This document shows positions 42,001-57,000 of a stretch of 64,000 nucleotides of DNA, piece by piece (the stretch's first letter is position 1; each line of letters opens with the position of its first letter). A program made the position numbers and the translations under genes. The stretch lies in contig VFFE01006813.1 of NCBI GenBank assembly GCA_008921705.1, positions 894,921 to 958,920 on the forward strand, written 5' to 3'. A model generated the notes under the pieces. The model saw only the letters and a list, made by a program, of their open reading frames with translations, made no database searches and was not told where the DNA came from. Source of the stretch: Burhinus oedicnemus (Eukaryota > Chordata > Aves > Charadriiformes > Burhinidae).

Positions 42001-45000
42001 AGAAGAAACGAGGTTAGGATCACTATGCAAGTGCATTTCTAGCTTGCCAGAGCTCAAATGACAATGCTTTCGCAAGAGTCTTTCCACAGTACTATGCACT
42101 GCAGTATCACCAAGTTTCTTCTGCTGTAGAGTTAAGTTATTCCTTGTTTAGTGTTGATGGGATTAGTGACCCAACACTCAGTTCATAATGACGATACCAT
42201 TTTCTTAGACTGTATTTAGATTACAAGCACTCTAAGGCAGGAACTATCTCGTTGTTCTATGATTTTATATATAAGCGCAATCCTTCTCTATGACAGGGGT
42301 TCCTAGTCATTATGGTTATTAAAATAAATCGTCAGAACTTGTTTAGAACAATGAAACCTGGCTCTTTTTTTATTAAGATATATATATACACAGACACTTT
42401 ATATACACGTGTATATATATTTAGCTGTACTCCAAGCTTAACTATACCACAGCCTTTCTACTTACCTCTTCCTACTGCATGAACATATGGTGGTGCTGCT
42501 CCCCGTATCTGAAAGCAAAGTGCTTCAGGGAAATCTGGGATTTTAATAATCCTGCAGGTAAATCGAGGAGAAGAGAAAGCAGCATTTTAAGCTAGGCTGC
42601 CAGAGCTCTGGACAGTTCTAACAGCATTTCCCTGGCATTCACAACTGTGTTTTGGATTAAAGAAAGCACCCACATAGTTTACAAACAAATAACAAATAAA
42701 TAGATCTGAAGAAATCATCCACTCCATCTTCATTCTCCAAGGCAGATGGGAGAGTCTCTTTGTTAATTAAAATTTGGCATTTAGTGAATAACACAGTACA
42801 GGAACTTTCTATGGTATTTATATTCACTTCCATTTCTAGGCAAACTTCAGTGCAGCTGTGCTGACTTGTATCAGCTGAGGATCTTTTCCATTAGAAAAAA
42901 AGTAGACTGGACAAGACATCCTAGAGTAGAATTCAGCATCAAGTGCTTATTGAGACATTCAATTCTATGGCAAATTCTGGGGTTACAGAATCTAGTAATT
43001 CACAAGACATTAACAGGGCCAAGCCTCATTATAAGATACAATAATGGACTGAAAAACTGAAATGGCTGACATCATTAGAGTCATCCAAAAATAAACCAAG
43101 CTTTAATTGGGTGGAAATTGCTTTATCTTGTACATATATTATATCTGAGAAGCTTCACACCTGAGACAGAATGACAATCCTTGTGATTCAGTTCTCTTTA
43201 TGCACAAGGAACCCAAAAGTTAACTGCAGTATAAAGAGAATACATTGTAACCTGTTCTAGAAGCACAAAGTTCATCACTAAAACCAACCTGTGACTCGGA
43301 TCTTTCATTTATGTAATTTGTTTTCCTATTGAACAGCTTCTGCATAGCAAAGTGTTGAGATAGTTCTCACTACAAACTGTAAAAGAAATATTTAGTAATT
43401 GGCGTTTCTAGATAATCTTCTCTCTCTGCCCATTTTGGCACTTACTCTTTTGATTTGGTAGCTACCAGAAGCCTAAGAGGCCTTCGTGAACAGAAGGACT
43501 GGTTTAAGATGGTTTCCACTTCTGAAAACGGGCGTAGGAATATTAAGTCCTCATTGATAGAATAGATTTTTCTTCCCGTCTGCAGGCCAGCCATCTGCAA
43601 ATGAGACAAACACCACAGAAAACTTTGGATCATTGGCAGCATCTCTGAAAGTTCAGGCTCCAAGGTTCAACTGTTCTCTCCTTATGGACATTCCTATGAT
43701 TATTGTCATATGGAATACCATGTATACAATGTTGGTTTATCAAATCATTTGTCAGTCACCCTTAAAGTTGTCTGCATTTACAGAAAACAGAGATTTCACC
43801 AATATCTGTATAAATATACCACTCTACAGATACATCTTACTTTGCAACAGATGTATCTTTGTACTTTTCTGCTACAATTTTTTTAATAGGGGGCCTATTA
43901 AAGAAAGAGACTATAAAAAAAAGGGGTGGACGGGGCTAAAAAGTAGGGGACTATAATAGACTGGCTCTGATACCCAGCGAGATACAGAAGCGTGACTTCC
44001 CCCAATTTACAACTCAGGCACAGGGCACCAAGGACACAGTTTTCAACTACTAGCCATGCAAGACCAATCTATATCCAGTCACCTAAGTAAATGTAACCTG
44101 TTTTCAAGTGGTGGTGAAAACCTGTCTCTGTTTTAAGTGAAGTACTGGCTCTTTATCAGCCTAAAAAGTCACACAATTTTCATTTTAATTCCTAGCTTTC
44201 GCACCTAACTAGTTATTTGGCAATGGTCACATAGGAAGTCAGAGACAGATCCGATGACAGAATCAAGATCCCCTATTCTGCCCCCTGGACAATAACCTAA
44301 ACATACCTCTTGATGATCTATACCAGTTAAAATGTGACATAGCATTGACATTAGACTAGATATTAGGATAGCAAGGAAATATAAAATTCCCTTTAATGGA
44401 GTAAAAAGAAAAAAAAAATTATTAACCCTTCCCAGGTTAGAATTATTTCCTATCACTTCAAGGTCCAGCAGTTGGCCTTTCTTCTAAATGTGACAAACCC
44501 TTTTCCTATTCTGCCTGCAATCCATTGACAAATTCCTTGACTTGGAAAAAGGAGGTATAAACAGTACTACTCCCACATACAAAATCTGACCTATTGAAAA
44601 AATGAATCTGGAAATGTAGGACTGGAAAACTCTGCTGACTATGTCTATACATGGCTTGGCTTTTCTCAAATACAGTCAGAGATCAGTTTACCTACAAAAA
44701 TCTACACTTTTTTTTTTCTCTATTAAAAGGAAAAACTACAAAGTGCTCTCCTTTGATTTAATTCTCAAGCTCTCCACAGTTGACAACATCCTCTTGTGTA
44801 CCTGGAAATAACATTTTCATCTTTCTTTTTTTCTAAATAATTTCTAAAATGGATAATAGGGATAAATAGCAATAGAAATTTTAAGAAGATAGAATTTGAC
44901 AAACTTTGGTTTATAATTCAATGGAAATGTTTCTGCTATTTGCATTTACTTATACTGATGAGTTTATTATAATAATTATTATACAAATTTCTAAAGTCAT

Positions 45001-48000
45001 TAAGTTTTCAGCCTGATATTCCCAAAGTCAGTCACATTGCACCTAATGTATGTGCAATTAGCTAAACTCTTCACACACCTGCAATTATTCTACCTGTGGA
45101 TGACCTCTTTATATTCCTAACATATTGCTTATGCATATGGGACACCTACCTGCACACAAAATCATAGCAAATCCATGAATGTATGAGGTACAAAATCACA
45201 TATTAAACCCTACAAACTAGCAACTTTCAAATAAAAATCTGCTAGTCTACCGGGATATAACTACCAGGCTAAGGAAGATTAGACGGTGTATCTCTTTAAG
45301 AGTAAAGACCTACGGTGTCACAGAGCTTCTGAATAACGGATGCTCCTTATGACAACTCAGTGCGGTTGTCTGGATACGGGCCACTGTTTTTTCCCAAATG
45401 CCAGCAGCTTGCTATTTGCTATTCGTCTGCATGGCCATTGGCCAACTGGCTGCTTGTTGAACACACTGTGTTCATCTGCTTGTCAGTTGGCTGTTCAGAG
45501 TAAGACAGCAACCACACCTCCCAAAAGAATAAATTTTTTTCACTGTTGCTTTCTTCTGATAAAGTATCATTCATAAACCAGCTTCAGGATTAAAACTTGT
45601 GGGAATAAGCCCAGCTACAATTAACCTGCAAGTGAGCTGGCTTGGAAAGGAAGATAAGGTACAAACTGAGGAGACACTGACTTTCTGAATGTCCTTCTGA
45701 AGACACATGAACTTAGAACAGGCATGGGATGTGCCACAGTCCACATCAACCAACCACTGCTGTATGATTTTTTCTGACCCTCCTTCTAGGCGAGCTGAGC
45801 AGGTGTTAACAGTCACAGGCAGCTGCTGCCAGGATCATGGGGGGACGATTCCCAGAGGTGAGGGTCTGGGGCTGAGAGCTGCTCATCATTCAGGATTGGG
45901 AGAGAAAGTGCATGGGTATTGCTCGTCACACCACTATTCTATCTAAGGGCCAAAAGTGAGTTGAACATACACAGCAGGTGTTGAGTTCCCCAACTGCAGG
46001 TCAAGTACCCTATCATACAGGAATTTGATCATAGAACAGTTTGGGTTGAAAGGGACCTTTAAAGGTCATCAAGTCCAACCCCCCTGCAATGAGCAAGGAC
46101 ATCTTCAACTAGATCAGGTTACTCAGAGCCCCGTCCAACCTGACCTTGATTCTTTCCAGGGATGGGGCATCTACCACCTCTTTGGGCAACCTGTTCCAGT
46201 ATTTCACCACCCTCATTGTAAAAAATTTCTTCCTTATATCTAGGCTAAATCTACCCTCTTTTAGTCTAAAGCCATTACCCCTTGTCCTGTCGCAACAGGC
46301 CCTGCTAAAAAGTTTGTCCCCATCTTTCCTGTAGGCCTCCTTTAAGTATTGAAAGGCCACAATAAGGTCTCCCTGGAACCTTCTCTTCTCCAGGTGGAAA
46401 AACCCCAACTCTCTCAGCCTGTCCTCATAGCAGAGGTGCTCCAGCCCTCTTATCATTTTTGTGGCCCTGCTCTGGACTCGGTCCAACAGGTCCATGTGTT
46501 TCCTGTGCTGAGGGCTCCAGAGCTGGACACAGTGGGGTCTCACCAGAATGGAGTAGAAAGGTAGAATCACACCTCCCCTGCCCTGCTGACCACACTGCTT
46601 TTGATGCAGCCCAGGATGCGGTTGGCCGCCTGGGCTGGGAACATACATTGTCAGCTCATGTCCAGCTTTTCATCTACCAGCACCCCCAAGTCCCTCTCCT
46701 CAGGGCTGCTCTTGATCCACTCTCCGCTGAGCCTATATTTGTGCATGGGATTGCCTCAACTCACATGCAGGACCTTGCACTTGGGCTTACTGAACTTCAT
46801 GAGGTTTGCACAGGCCCACCTCTCAAGCCTGTCCAGGTCCCTCTGGATGGCATCCCATCCCTAAGGCGTGTCAACCACACCACTCAGCTTGGTGTTGTCC
46901 GCGAACTTGCTGAGGGTGCACTCAACGCCACTGTCTATGTCACTGATGAAGATATTGACTCGTACTGGTCCCAGTACGGACCCCTGAGGGATACCACTTG
47001 TCATGGATCTCCATCTGGACATTGAGCCATTGACCACTACACTCTGGATGTGATCATCCAACCAATTCCTCATCCACCGAACAGTCCACCCATCAAATCC
47101 ATATACCTCCAATTTAGAGAGAAGGATGTTGTGGGGGACCGTGTCAAAGGCCTGTTGTTGATGTTCCAACAATTCTTGTCTTAACAACTTTCAAACAGTT
47201 TGGGAACTGCTTCTGGCATAGGCAGATCTAACAGCTCACAAAAGAGTTTCTAAAAAATCTTGAGAAGAAAAAAGACACTATTAATAGAAAGAACAGTGCT
47301 TGGCAACTCTGATTTTGAATAAAAAGCCCGAAGACTTGAATAAAGACCCCAAAGACTTCATGCACATGCATGAAGTTCAATGCCGTGTGACGTCACAACC
47401 TGCGCACAATGGTTGTTTTCCAGGTGCACAAGGAAAAAGAGATCACAATTCCAAATTCAAACAGATTGTGTTAATCTTGAATAAATTCATGCAAGTAATA
47501 GAATTGTTCCCACTTAATTGGTGAACCTGGAATCTTATTCTGGCCTAAAGTCTGACAGTCCTAATGAATGCAATGTGCTGTGATGGGCACTGTGAAGCAA
47601 AGCTGCATGTCTTAATTTTTGTCCCTGAAGAGTGTGACAGCAGGCACAGGGTCTCTAAACAGCCTACAGCTGCTCAGTCACACAGAACCTCATGCTGGAG
47701 CATGAGCCCAAGAATGTAACAAAATCCATTAATGCTGGACCTCCGGTCTTTCCAGAATGAGCTGACAGCCCTCTGGTTCAGAGAAATGCAGATTTATTTC
47801 TTTTCTGGAGCAATATTTTAAGATGAAGTTGAAAAGATGGGCTCATGGTCATAGATAGTTTGTCTTGGAAGATCAAGAAAAACATTCCTTAGAAAATTGT
47901 GTTCTTCTGTTGTCTTAAAACACAACAGATTTGCAGGATATTCCACAGGCCTCCAGCCAAAGAAAGGGCAGAAGGATTATCTGTCAGGCAACAGTTTACA

Positions 48001-51000
48001 GCAGAGGTTTAGATTAATAAAATTTTTGGCCAATGTATGTTGATTTTGACATGAGGTAGAACATAAGATTGGTTTCTTTGGTGACCATAAAACAAACGAG
48101 AATCAGGAATACTGAAATAATTTAATTCTAATATTAAACTTCAGTTCAAAATTCCTTCCCATTTGACATTCTTAACTTGCTAAAATCAGTCTGTCCACTT
48201 CAGCTGTTTGCACTGGGCAAGTCACCTGGGAGTTATCTGTAGTATAAAGCAGTGACCAGCTAATGAATGTGGACATTAAAAAATTCTTTAATGGTTGTCC
48301 TGGACTTTTAATTAGAAATACTGCCTGTGTGCTGCCACAATTTACTGTGAAACCCTGGACAAGTCATTTAGCTGTTTTTTATCTTCATAGGTGCTAAAAG
48401 GCCCCTAAACAGCTTTTAAAAAATAGACTTTCAGTCGTCTGTGCCTTATTACAGTAAATGGAGGATCATGTTGTGTTATCCACTCAAGGGTTTTGTATGG
48501 ATAAACAAATGATTATGGAATACTCAGATCCTATGACATTTGGGCCATCTATGTGCCTCAAAGAAACTAAGCAAATATATTCTGTAGAGCTCTTAAAAAA
48601 CACCAGGGAGAAAAATGAGTGCCTGCTTTTTAAGTAAAAAATACAAATATAAAAATACAGCCTTCACTCAAATAAACCTGTTTCTCATTGAACATCTTTG
48701 CAATCCCAAAACAATGTTATTTTCCCTCCCTCCTCAAATTTAAGTTGCTAATGAACCTGAGGTATGCTATCATCACAAAGAGATAATGCTGTTGTCCTAT
48801 CACTTATCAAATATATTCAGCAAGTCACCCAAAGATGTCACGGAATCACGGAATTTTCAGAGTTGGAAAGGACCTCTAGAGATCATCTAGTCCAACTCCC
48901 CTGCTGACGCAGGAATGCCTAGAGCATATTACTCAGGACTGCATCCAGGTGGGTCTTGAAAAATCTCCAGAGAAGGGGACTCGACAACCTCCCTGGGCAG
49001 CCTGTTCCAGTGCTCTGTCACCCTCACCACAAAGAAGTTTTTTCTTACGTTTGAATGGAACTTCCTATGTTCCAACTTGTGCCCGTTACCCCTCGTCCTG
49101 TCGCTGGGAACCACTGAAAAGAGTCTGCCTCCATTCCCCTTTAACCTACCCTTTAGATACTTATAAGCAAGAATAAGGTCTCCCCTCAGCCTTCTCTTCT
49201 CCAGGCTAGAGTCCCAGCTCTCTCAGCCTTTCCTCATAAGGGAGGTGCTCCAATCCCCCAATCATCTTTGTTGCCCTACGCTGGACTCTCTCCAGTAGTT
49301 CCCTGTCCCGCTTGAGCTGGGGAGCCCAGAACTGGACACAGCATTCCAGTTGTGGCCTCACCAGTGCAGAGTAGAGGGGGAGAATGACCTCCCTCAACCT
49401 ACTGGCCACACTCTTCCCTATGCAGCCCAGGATTCCATTGCTGGCTCATGAATAATTTACTGTCTACCAGGACCCCCAGATCCTTCTCCCTCAGAACTGC
49501 CAAGTCAAAACACTTGGCAGTTTACAGAAACAGTTTATTACCACAGGAATTGTAGAAGATACCTAATTTTCCGTTAACTGCCTTTAAAATGAAAGAGACC
49601 TTAAAAGGATGGGTTTGTACCTTTCCAAAGCATTGAAATATTCTTAGGTACCAAAATCAAAATATTTATGAGTGTCAGGTTGTACCTCTGCAGAAGACCC
49701 TCGTCGAACTGACTTCACCACAATTGCTTTGTTCTTTTCTTCCACGTCAAATCCATAGTCATCCTCTTCTGGTAAAATCTTAAAAAGAGCACAAGGTAAT
49801 GCTTCATAAATATGGAGTTAGCTGAAAATCTGAAAGATGGAGATGAGAAATTGGACTTTTCATTGCAAGTCATGATTGACAGACTTGTAGATCTTAAGGC
49901 TGAAAGGGACTATTAGGTCATTTGGTCTGATCTCCTACATAACACAAGCCAAAAAATCCACTCTAGTTATTTTTGCATTGAGCCCTTTCTATAGTAAAGC
50001 AGAATTTCCAGAGACTTATCTAGTTATGACCTGCAGTCTTTAAGAAGTGAAGAATCTATTCCCACCCTTGAGAATTTGTTCCAATGGTTAATCAACTCTT
50101 CTATTAGAAACCACATTTGGTTTTAACTTCTACTTGTTCATTCTTCATTAGATCTTTCACTTTTAGGTTATGGAACTCATCAATATTCAGTATTTTCCAT
50201 TGGTGAATGTATTTACAGATCAAACTGCAGTCATTTAGTTACTTTTTAAAATACATCCCACATATCCAATAATGAACAATCTACGAGTCCTTTTTAGCTA
50301 TCAGTTTCAGATAAATTGGGGATCTCAAACCTATTTCTTATAGATAATACTACACAATACATAAATGACATCATAATAGTTGGTCTGCTGGCTAAAATAC
50401 TGGATGACCAGAGAGGGAACCATTTCTGACACCTATAGATCCTTCCTCTAGAGGACAGGCACATGAGCTTTGTGTTAGGCAAAAAATACAACGCTCATGT
50501 CATGCACTCAGTTTGCACCTTTTATGGTTGACAGACTTGGTAATTCTTGCTCCTGAGAATCTGCCTCCTCTTATTTGCACTGAGGTCACACAGACCTGCC
50601 TTGTAAATATTTTTTAAAATCATATCAGTCATAGCAAATATATACTTCACTCATCCTTTTCTAGTGGTTCATTAACATTGAAAAAGAAGCTTAAGAACTC
50701 ACTTCCCATTTGAAAAAAATAAAGCAAGCCTGGCCACTGGTAAATGGACAAGTGGAAATTCTACCAGATAAACATCTTGCATTTGAGCAAGCACTACACA
50801 TTTAAGAACCATCTGATAAATTAGAATTGAGTTAAAAGGAAAAATAGTTATCTATAATCTAGCATGCCATTGGGGAAAAAAAAAATCTACTGAGAATAAT
50901 TTCCTTGATTCTGACGATTCCTGCACTATTTTAAAATATAGTCCTTTTTATATTTAAGTCAATGTCATCAGCCTATAAGCTTTGTCCTTTTACAGGAATT

Positions 51001-54000
51001 CACCTTGGAAAAAAACTAAAGAAATAGAATAATCCTTTCCTGCAGGAGCCACATAGCCATGTTAAAATAACGCATGACATAATAGATCTGCAAAGAAAAA
51101 ATCTTCATCAGATGATGTTGAGATTAAATGATGGAAAGTAAAAAGACGGAAAGGTAAGTTTGCCATTCTTGGATATTTCTAACAAAATATTTTCAGAAGC
51201 AATGCTATTTATGCATGTTTAATAAAAGGACAGCTTAGAAAACTGGGTATATCACTGGTTAGATTTTTAGTGTTGCAAGCATAATGAATTTCAGCCCAAC
51301 AAAATATGTACTTTTATCACTGCACAGTTAGGATTAAATAGGAATTTTCTAGGATAGCTCTCCCATCCAATTCTCATTTTACATTTGAAGGGACTGTTCA
51401 GTTTCTTTTGTTGGATTTTGAAAGCATATGTAAAAAGATATTTAAAGATTTGGAGACTTTGATTTGCCAAACTTAAGAAGCCAGCAGATACACAAACTTA
51501 CATGATCTCTTGGGTGCAGCTACCATAACTATTCACGACAATCTTTTACATGCTATCATTTTTAATAACCTACCTTTCTCTGTTCATTAGTACTGCAAAA
51601 ATGTATTGTGTGAAAGCAAAGAACCAAAATACTTTTAAGAAATCCCAAGTGCATCAACATAAGGAACTTTATCACCATGTTGTAAAGAAAAAAAATCTTA
51701 CATCCTGTATACTGATGCTCCTGTACTGGGGACACTGTCTTATGAAAAGGAAGACTAAGGATAATATTCAAACTGCAATACTTGGAGAAGGCTTTGATTC
51801 ATCCTTTGTTATAAAGTAGTAATACCTTGCAATTCCACAGCTGAACACCATTCATCTCTAAGGAGACCAAAGCAATTAACTAACTTGCCATCTACAAGAA
51901 TTACTTCTGTGCCCCTGAAATCCAATCAGTTTTTTGAACGTAAGGCAGCAGCTGTTTAATTGTGAAAGACAACCACATTAAAAAATGAGACCATATGAGA
52001 AATAAGCATGTTTAATCAAAACCAGAGGGCACACACAGTCGGAACATATTCATAGAGAATTTTGGCAGAGATGGGGGCGGGGGGGACGACCACAGTGGGG
52101 AGAAGAAAAGCTATGCAGAGAATGGTCTATTACATCTGTGTCTGTTACATCCATGAAGCATTTTTGGCATGTAGGTCACAATGCCTGTGTGGTATCTCTC
52201 CATATCTGCCCCTTCCTGTCCGAGGATTATGGAGTCAGAAAACACCTGTGGCATGGCGATGCTCTGTGTCTATGAAGGGAGATTTGACAGATTTCCAGGA
52301 GAATGAAGGCAACGGAGATGTGAAGCAGCTTGATGCTCAGCTATTGGGGAGCTTCCAGCACTGCATCAAACTAATGTCCTGAGAGTGTGACTTTAATGCA
52401 CAGGGTAGTGTCCAGTTTACCCACCACACTTGCTGATCCCTCGAACTGCATACACACAAAGGGCCTTGGGTTGAATACTAATATTCCCCCAGTGAAGGGG
52501 GTGAAGGAACCGGATCCATTTCACTCTCGGCAGCCTCCCCAGGCTGCTCCTACTGTTCATGCAGAAGCAGGAACTCTCAGCCTAAACTCCTGGAGACAGC
52601 AGCAGCAGAAGAGGCGTCATATGCAGATCAACCACCATTCCCTAAACTAGGGCCCAGGATGCACATCCTTCTCTCACAGCCTTCCCTACAGCTCTCCAGC
52701 ATAAACTCTTCTCTGTTGGACACGCTTGAACAGTCTGACTTGGTTAAGAATTTCTTAGGGAGCAGTGACTTTATCTGATAATGTCAAGTCTGAATGCCTC
52801 ACAAAACTGATGAGGTTTCTGTGGCACTCAGCAGCGTTCACTTGAAGAGAGCTATTTTCCTGCCACCTCATCTCCCAGGTTGTTCCAGTCTCCCCAGCCT
52901 TTCAAAAGTCCAAAGCTCAGGGGTACCAAAACAAAATTTGAAAAGACAAGATTTCTTTCCAATGAGAAGCTCCAGAATCTAAGCCACCCCTACTGCTATT
53001 ATCTTTAAAGGTATGTTTTGCCATGTTAGCAAAATAAGCTTAATATATAGAAAATTACTCAAAGTTTCTTCTGGTTTGTGAGCTTTGAAAGCCAGCACTG
53101 AAACTGAACTGTTCGTTCTGAACAGTGAAAGATTTACAGCCTAAAGGATGTTTTTTACATCAGAGTTCATTGTAATTTTTCATATACGAATCCACTCAAA
53201 GCCCTTATCTGGCCACATACACCTGGATGACGGATGCCTCTTGTTACTGACTTGCCAGCCTGTCTCCTTGGGAGATCAGAAATCCCTAGAGGATGGGCTG
53301 TTATTAGTGGCTCTCTTCCTGGGGGTGTTTTAAATCAATGATTTAATTCTCAAGCTACAATAGACTGTGGTACTCTAGTATAATGAAGAACAAAGGGAAA
53401 TCTCTTTTTTGCTCTCTCTCTCTGCTGAAATTTTGCAGAATTAGGTCATTTTATATTAGCACAACACACATAAATAATTCTCCTGGAATGATTAAAGATT
53501 CAAAAGGTTTTTATTAAGGACCAAGTATGGCTTTATTTGAGTAATACAAATTACTATTATTTATACATAGTTAGAATAGGAGAAATGTGCTTTATAGTTT
53601 TATAAGAATGTTAAGTTGGATGCTATGTTCATTGGATTAGCTGGTTTAAAACAGAGAAGACATGAATGCAAATGATTATACTACCTATTATCTAAAAACT
53701 TGGTATCTGAAGTGCTGAATTATAAGGACACTTTCATTTTCAAAGCTGATTCTACATGGAAGAGCAGTAGCAAAGCCCTGTGGATAGATGAATTTAGCAT
53801 CCTAATTTTCAGATGGTAAACTGAGGCACAGAGTGACTTAAGGTCTTGCTGAGGCCACACAGTGAGTTCAGGTGAGAAGTTAAATTAAAACCCAGGTAGC
53901 CCTGACTTCTGTGCTCATACCATTGGCTTTCATTGAATATGCTACAGTACTCAGGCTCCTGCATGAGTTGAATTCCAGGACACGCCACAGCCCTGGCTGT

Positions 54001-57000
54001 GAACTGCAGTGGGACACGGCAACTACTCTCTCCTGCAATTACTGCAAAACACTACTGAGAATAAGAAATATGGGATACGCTGGAGGAACACAGGAGATAT
54101 CACAGGTTTGGAAAGTTGATGAGATTTAGACTTACAGTCCAGATCTCCAATCCAGCATGACAGTTTTGAGAATGCTACATAAAATGTACACAAGCATCAC
54201 CTTTAGAAATCACTGGAAATGCTTTTCTTTTGAGATCAGATAAGTAATACACCAGAGTCTTCTGGGGAATCTAGCACTGTGTGCATTAAACCTCTTAGGC
54301 AACTTTGATGGAAGTCCATCTCTACAGGCAACGGTCCTTGTCTGATAACTAGCTCCAAGCTACTGGCTTTAATTTGTGTTGTGGTTGGCTTGGGCTAACA
54401 AGTAGAGGTGCTGATTACAAGCTAACAGCACACTGCAGTAACCAAGTCACAATGCTTGGAGTCAATCCAAAATCCAAATTCTCTTCAACTATGCAAAGAA
54501 TGTTGTATATTTTTTCAGTTTACCAAGATTTATGTCCTTCAAGAAGAAACTATTGCACAAATAAATAAGTATTAAAATTTGTTTGAAATGCATTTTTTCA
54601 GACTGAAAGCACTTTTTCCTTGGCATTTCTAATGATATATTTGCCAAAGCTTCTGTTGTTTTCTGTTTTCAAGGGCAAGCTCTCTAGCGATAGAGCAAAC
54701 TTAGATGAAGGGGGTGGGGGAAGCTGTCCATAAAACAGATAGGATTTCATGGCAGTAGAAAAGCATGTTTCAAAAGCCAGCACTGAGGAAATTCCATTAA
54801 ACTTCCTATGGTGGGATCAGGGGATGGGAAGGATCAATGCCCTGTCATGAGTATACATAAAGTATACAGACAGCAAAGCCTCAGGATTCCAGCTGCTCAT
54901 AATTGCTAAACACAGAATAAAATAGAAGTCGGGCACAAATTTTTTTGTGGATAAGTGTCATGCATTTACTGTACTGCTATTTGTGGGTTCTTCACAAATG
55001 TTCAGGGGACTGCTAATTTATTTGTGAAAATGAGGGCAGCTCATAACTTTAGCGTGACTACTACCCATTTGTCAAAAATCTGTGCCCTCTAAGTAGGAGA
55101 TTTCTTACTCAGCATGTGCTGTTCATTTCAGATTGTTTACTTTTTGAGATGGGATTGTATTTTGACAGGGGCTGACGGATGCATTTCAGAAACACAATAA
55201 TAGTAATATTAAAATTATTCCTGATGCAAATATTTCAGTTACGAAATTATGGAGTGACTGGAAGGACCACTTAGAGATTATGATTAATCACTAGCAAATA
55301 GTCCATGTGCAAGGTTTGCTTGTGTGTTCTGTCTCTTTAGTGAATACTAATAAATGATTATTACATTAACAGAAAACAGAATCAAAGAACTTTAAACCCC
55401 TCATTTCACAGCTAACGTATTACCATTGAGTTCTGGCATTTTAACAAGTGCCTTGAACTGACAGAAAAAAGTGGAAGAGACATACTAGTCAATACGGTTC
55501 CTCAAACTGTCTTGTCCTGATAAGGTAGAAAATTAAAAATACCTCAACAATGGCAGTTCCCACCAATTTACATGAAATTGATCTCTTGCAGGCTTTGCAC
55601 ATCACAACAAAAAATCCCCCACAAAGCGTATCACCTTTTAACTGCTTTCCTTTATCCAACATCTCTCCATGAGGATAATCATATTAACCTGACAGGCCAT
55701 TCTCTGACACTGGATGCATAGAGGAATAATTCTGAGGGACCATGGTGCTTTAAATATTACTTCTGGCCATTCAGACAAACACCGACTGGTCTCCTGGGAG
55801 ACAAGACAACCGTGAGACAGTGAAGTTTCTGTGAACCACAGGAAAAATTTTCCCATATAATGGACCTCTGGATCTCTTCCAGCAATTCTGCTTTTGTAGT
55901 TTCTGACCCAAGTTTTTATCCTGCTCCTGTATTCTGCCAGTGTTCAAAGGCAGAAAAAGATGGTCCTGGAGCCACTGGCACTGAACGATGATCTCGGAAC
56001 AAAGAGCTTGCACCAGTCCGACTACCAAGTCCAAACAGCATTAGAGTAATCCCAGTGCAGTAAGGACTGTGAAGGCATTTAGTGAGGTGGGAATCTGGAG
56101 ATAATAGTAACATTGCAAAAAGATGAACATAAAGAACAGTATTTTTTTGAAAATGGTTTCCATAAACAAAATAAAGCTGTTACTTAATCCAGTAATGCAG
56201 GGCATATTCATATTACTTAGACAATGATGTCCTGAAATATCTGTGTTCTTATCAGTCTTTTAACTTGCATCTGAATCTACCTAACATATAAGGGTGTTTA
56301 AACTGTGTTTAAACTTGATGGCAGACCTCTCCCAAGACAGTAGTGGCCATTACTTTCCCCTCCACCACTCTAACACCGTGGTGCCTGCTCAGCAAATTCA
56401 AGAAACATATAGTGCCTGCTAAGACAACATCTCCAGCTCCCAGCTCACTTCCAGACTCTCTCAAGGTCTTCATGGGAATAGAAAGGGGTTGGGCTGTGAA
56501 CTGGATGAAACAGTTGTGTCTCTGAGTCTCCTCTTTGCTTGAGACCTATTAGAATCAAGCAGGAACTTACTTGCATTGGCATGTGTGTATGTGAGCTGTG
56601 AATCCAAAGCTCCCAGGTAGTGCAGGATGGTCACATGCCAGAGAAGGGACCCTGCAACTTACAGATTTCCCTTGCTACTAGAATAAGCTATGTGGTCTGC
56701 CCAGCTAGAAAAGTCAGAGCTACAGAAGTTGGAGCTCCACAGCAAAGTAGCTCAAGAATTAGTATTTATGCAATGAAGAAAAGCCTAGCTACGGGTGCAA
56801 TTCCCCATTTCAATTCTACTTTAATTATAATTTTCTTTCTCACCCTCCTCTAGTATAAAACAATACCAGTTTCATGGAAATGTCAATGTTTCCATTAACA
56901 TATTTCTTACCAGAAGACTCTTTCCCAGGATGTTTTCCACAAGCTTAAAGTCATTACGTAATTGTTTGCTCTTGGAACTGGTGCCTTCCATCTCCTCATC

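Larger units (their letters stand above)
35712..43445 (-). other. PREX1 introns between e5 and e12 (recognisable contents)
   Basis: Introns of 0.4-1.7 kb. An AC/AT dinucleotide run lies near 36057-36077 and a TA/CA repeat with a palindrome at 42376-42421. Nothing else recognisable. Confidence 0.7.
43595..49685 (-). other. PREX1 intron between e4 and e5
   Basis: 6.1 kb, splitting the two PDZ1 exons. It carries two CR1 copies (46025-47162, 48838-49500) and two MIR-like relics (44205-44310, 48325-48560), with unrecognised AT-rich sequence between them. Confidence 0.85.
49779..56910 (-). other. PREX1 intron between e3 and e4
   Basis: 7.1 kb. It contains the old CR1 relic (49885-50240), a MIR relic (53800-53935) and a G-rich spot (52074-52088). 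The 106-codon ORF at 52062-52382 on the plus strand has no recognisable family and no splice context, so I do not call it a gene. Confidence 0.8.

Noticed and set aside
46459..47025. 188-codon plus-strand ORF
   Set aside because: It is the antisense strand of the CR1 reverse-transcriptase region, whose true coding direction is minus.
47353..47374. 9-bp inverted repeat (ACTTCATGC / GCATGAAGT)
   Set aside because: Arms of this length are expected by chance several times in 64 kb.
52062..52382. 106-codon plus-strand ORF with a Gly/Arg-rich start
   Set aside because: No recognisable family, no splice sites or poly(A) context, and located inside a PREX1 intron. GC-richer sequence alone explains its length.
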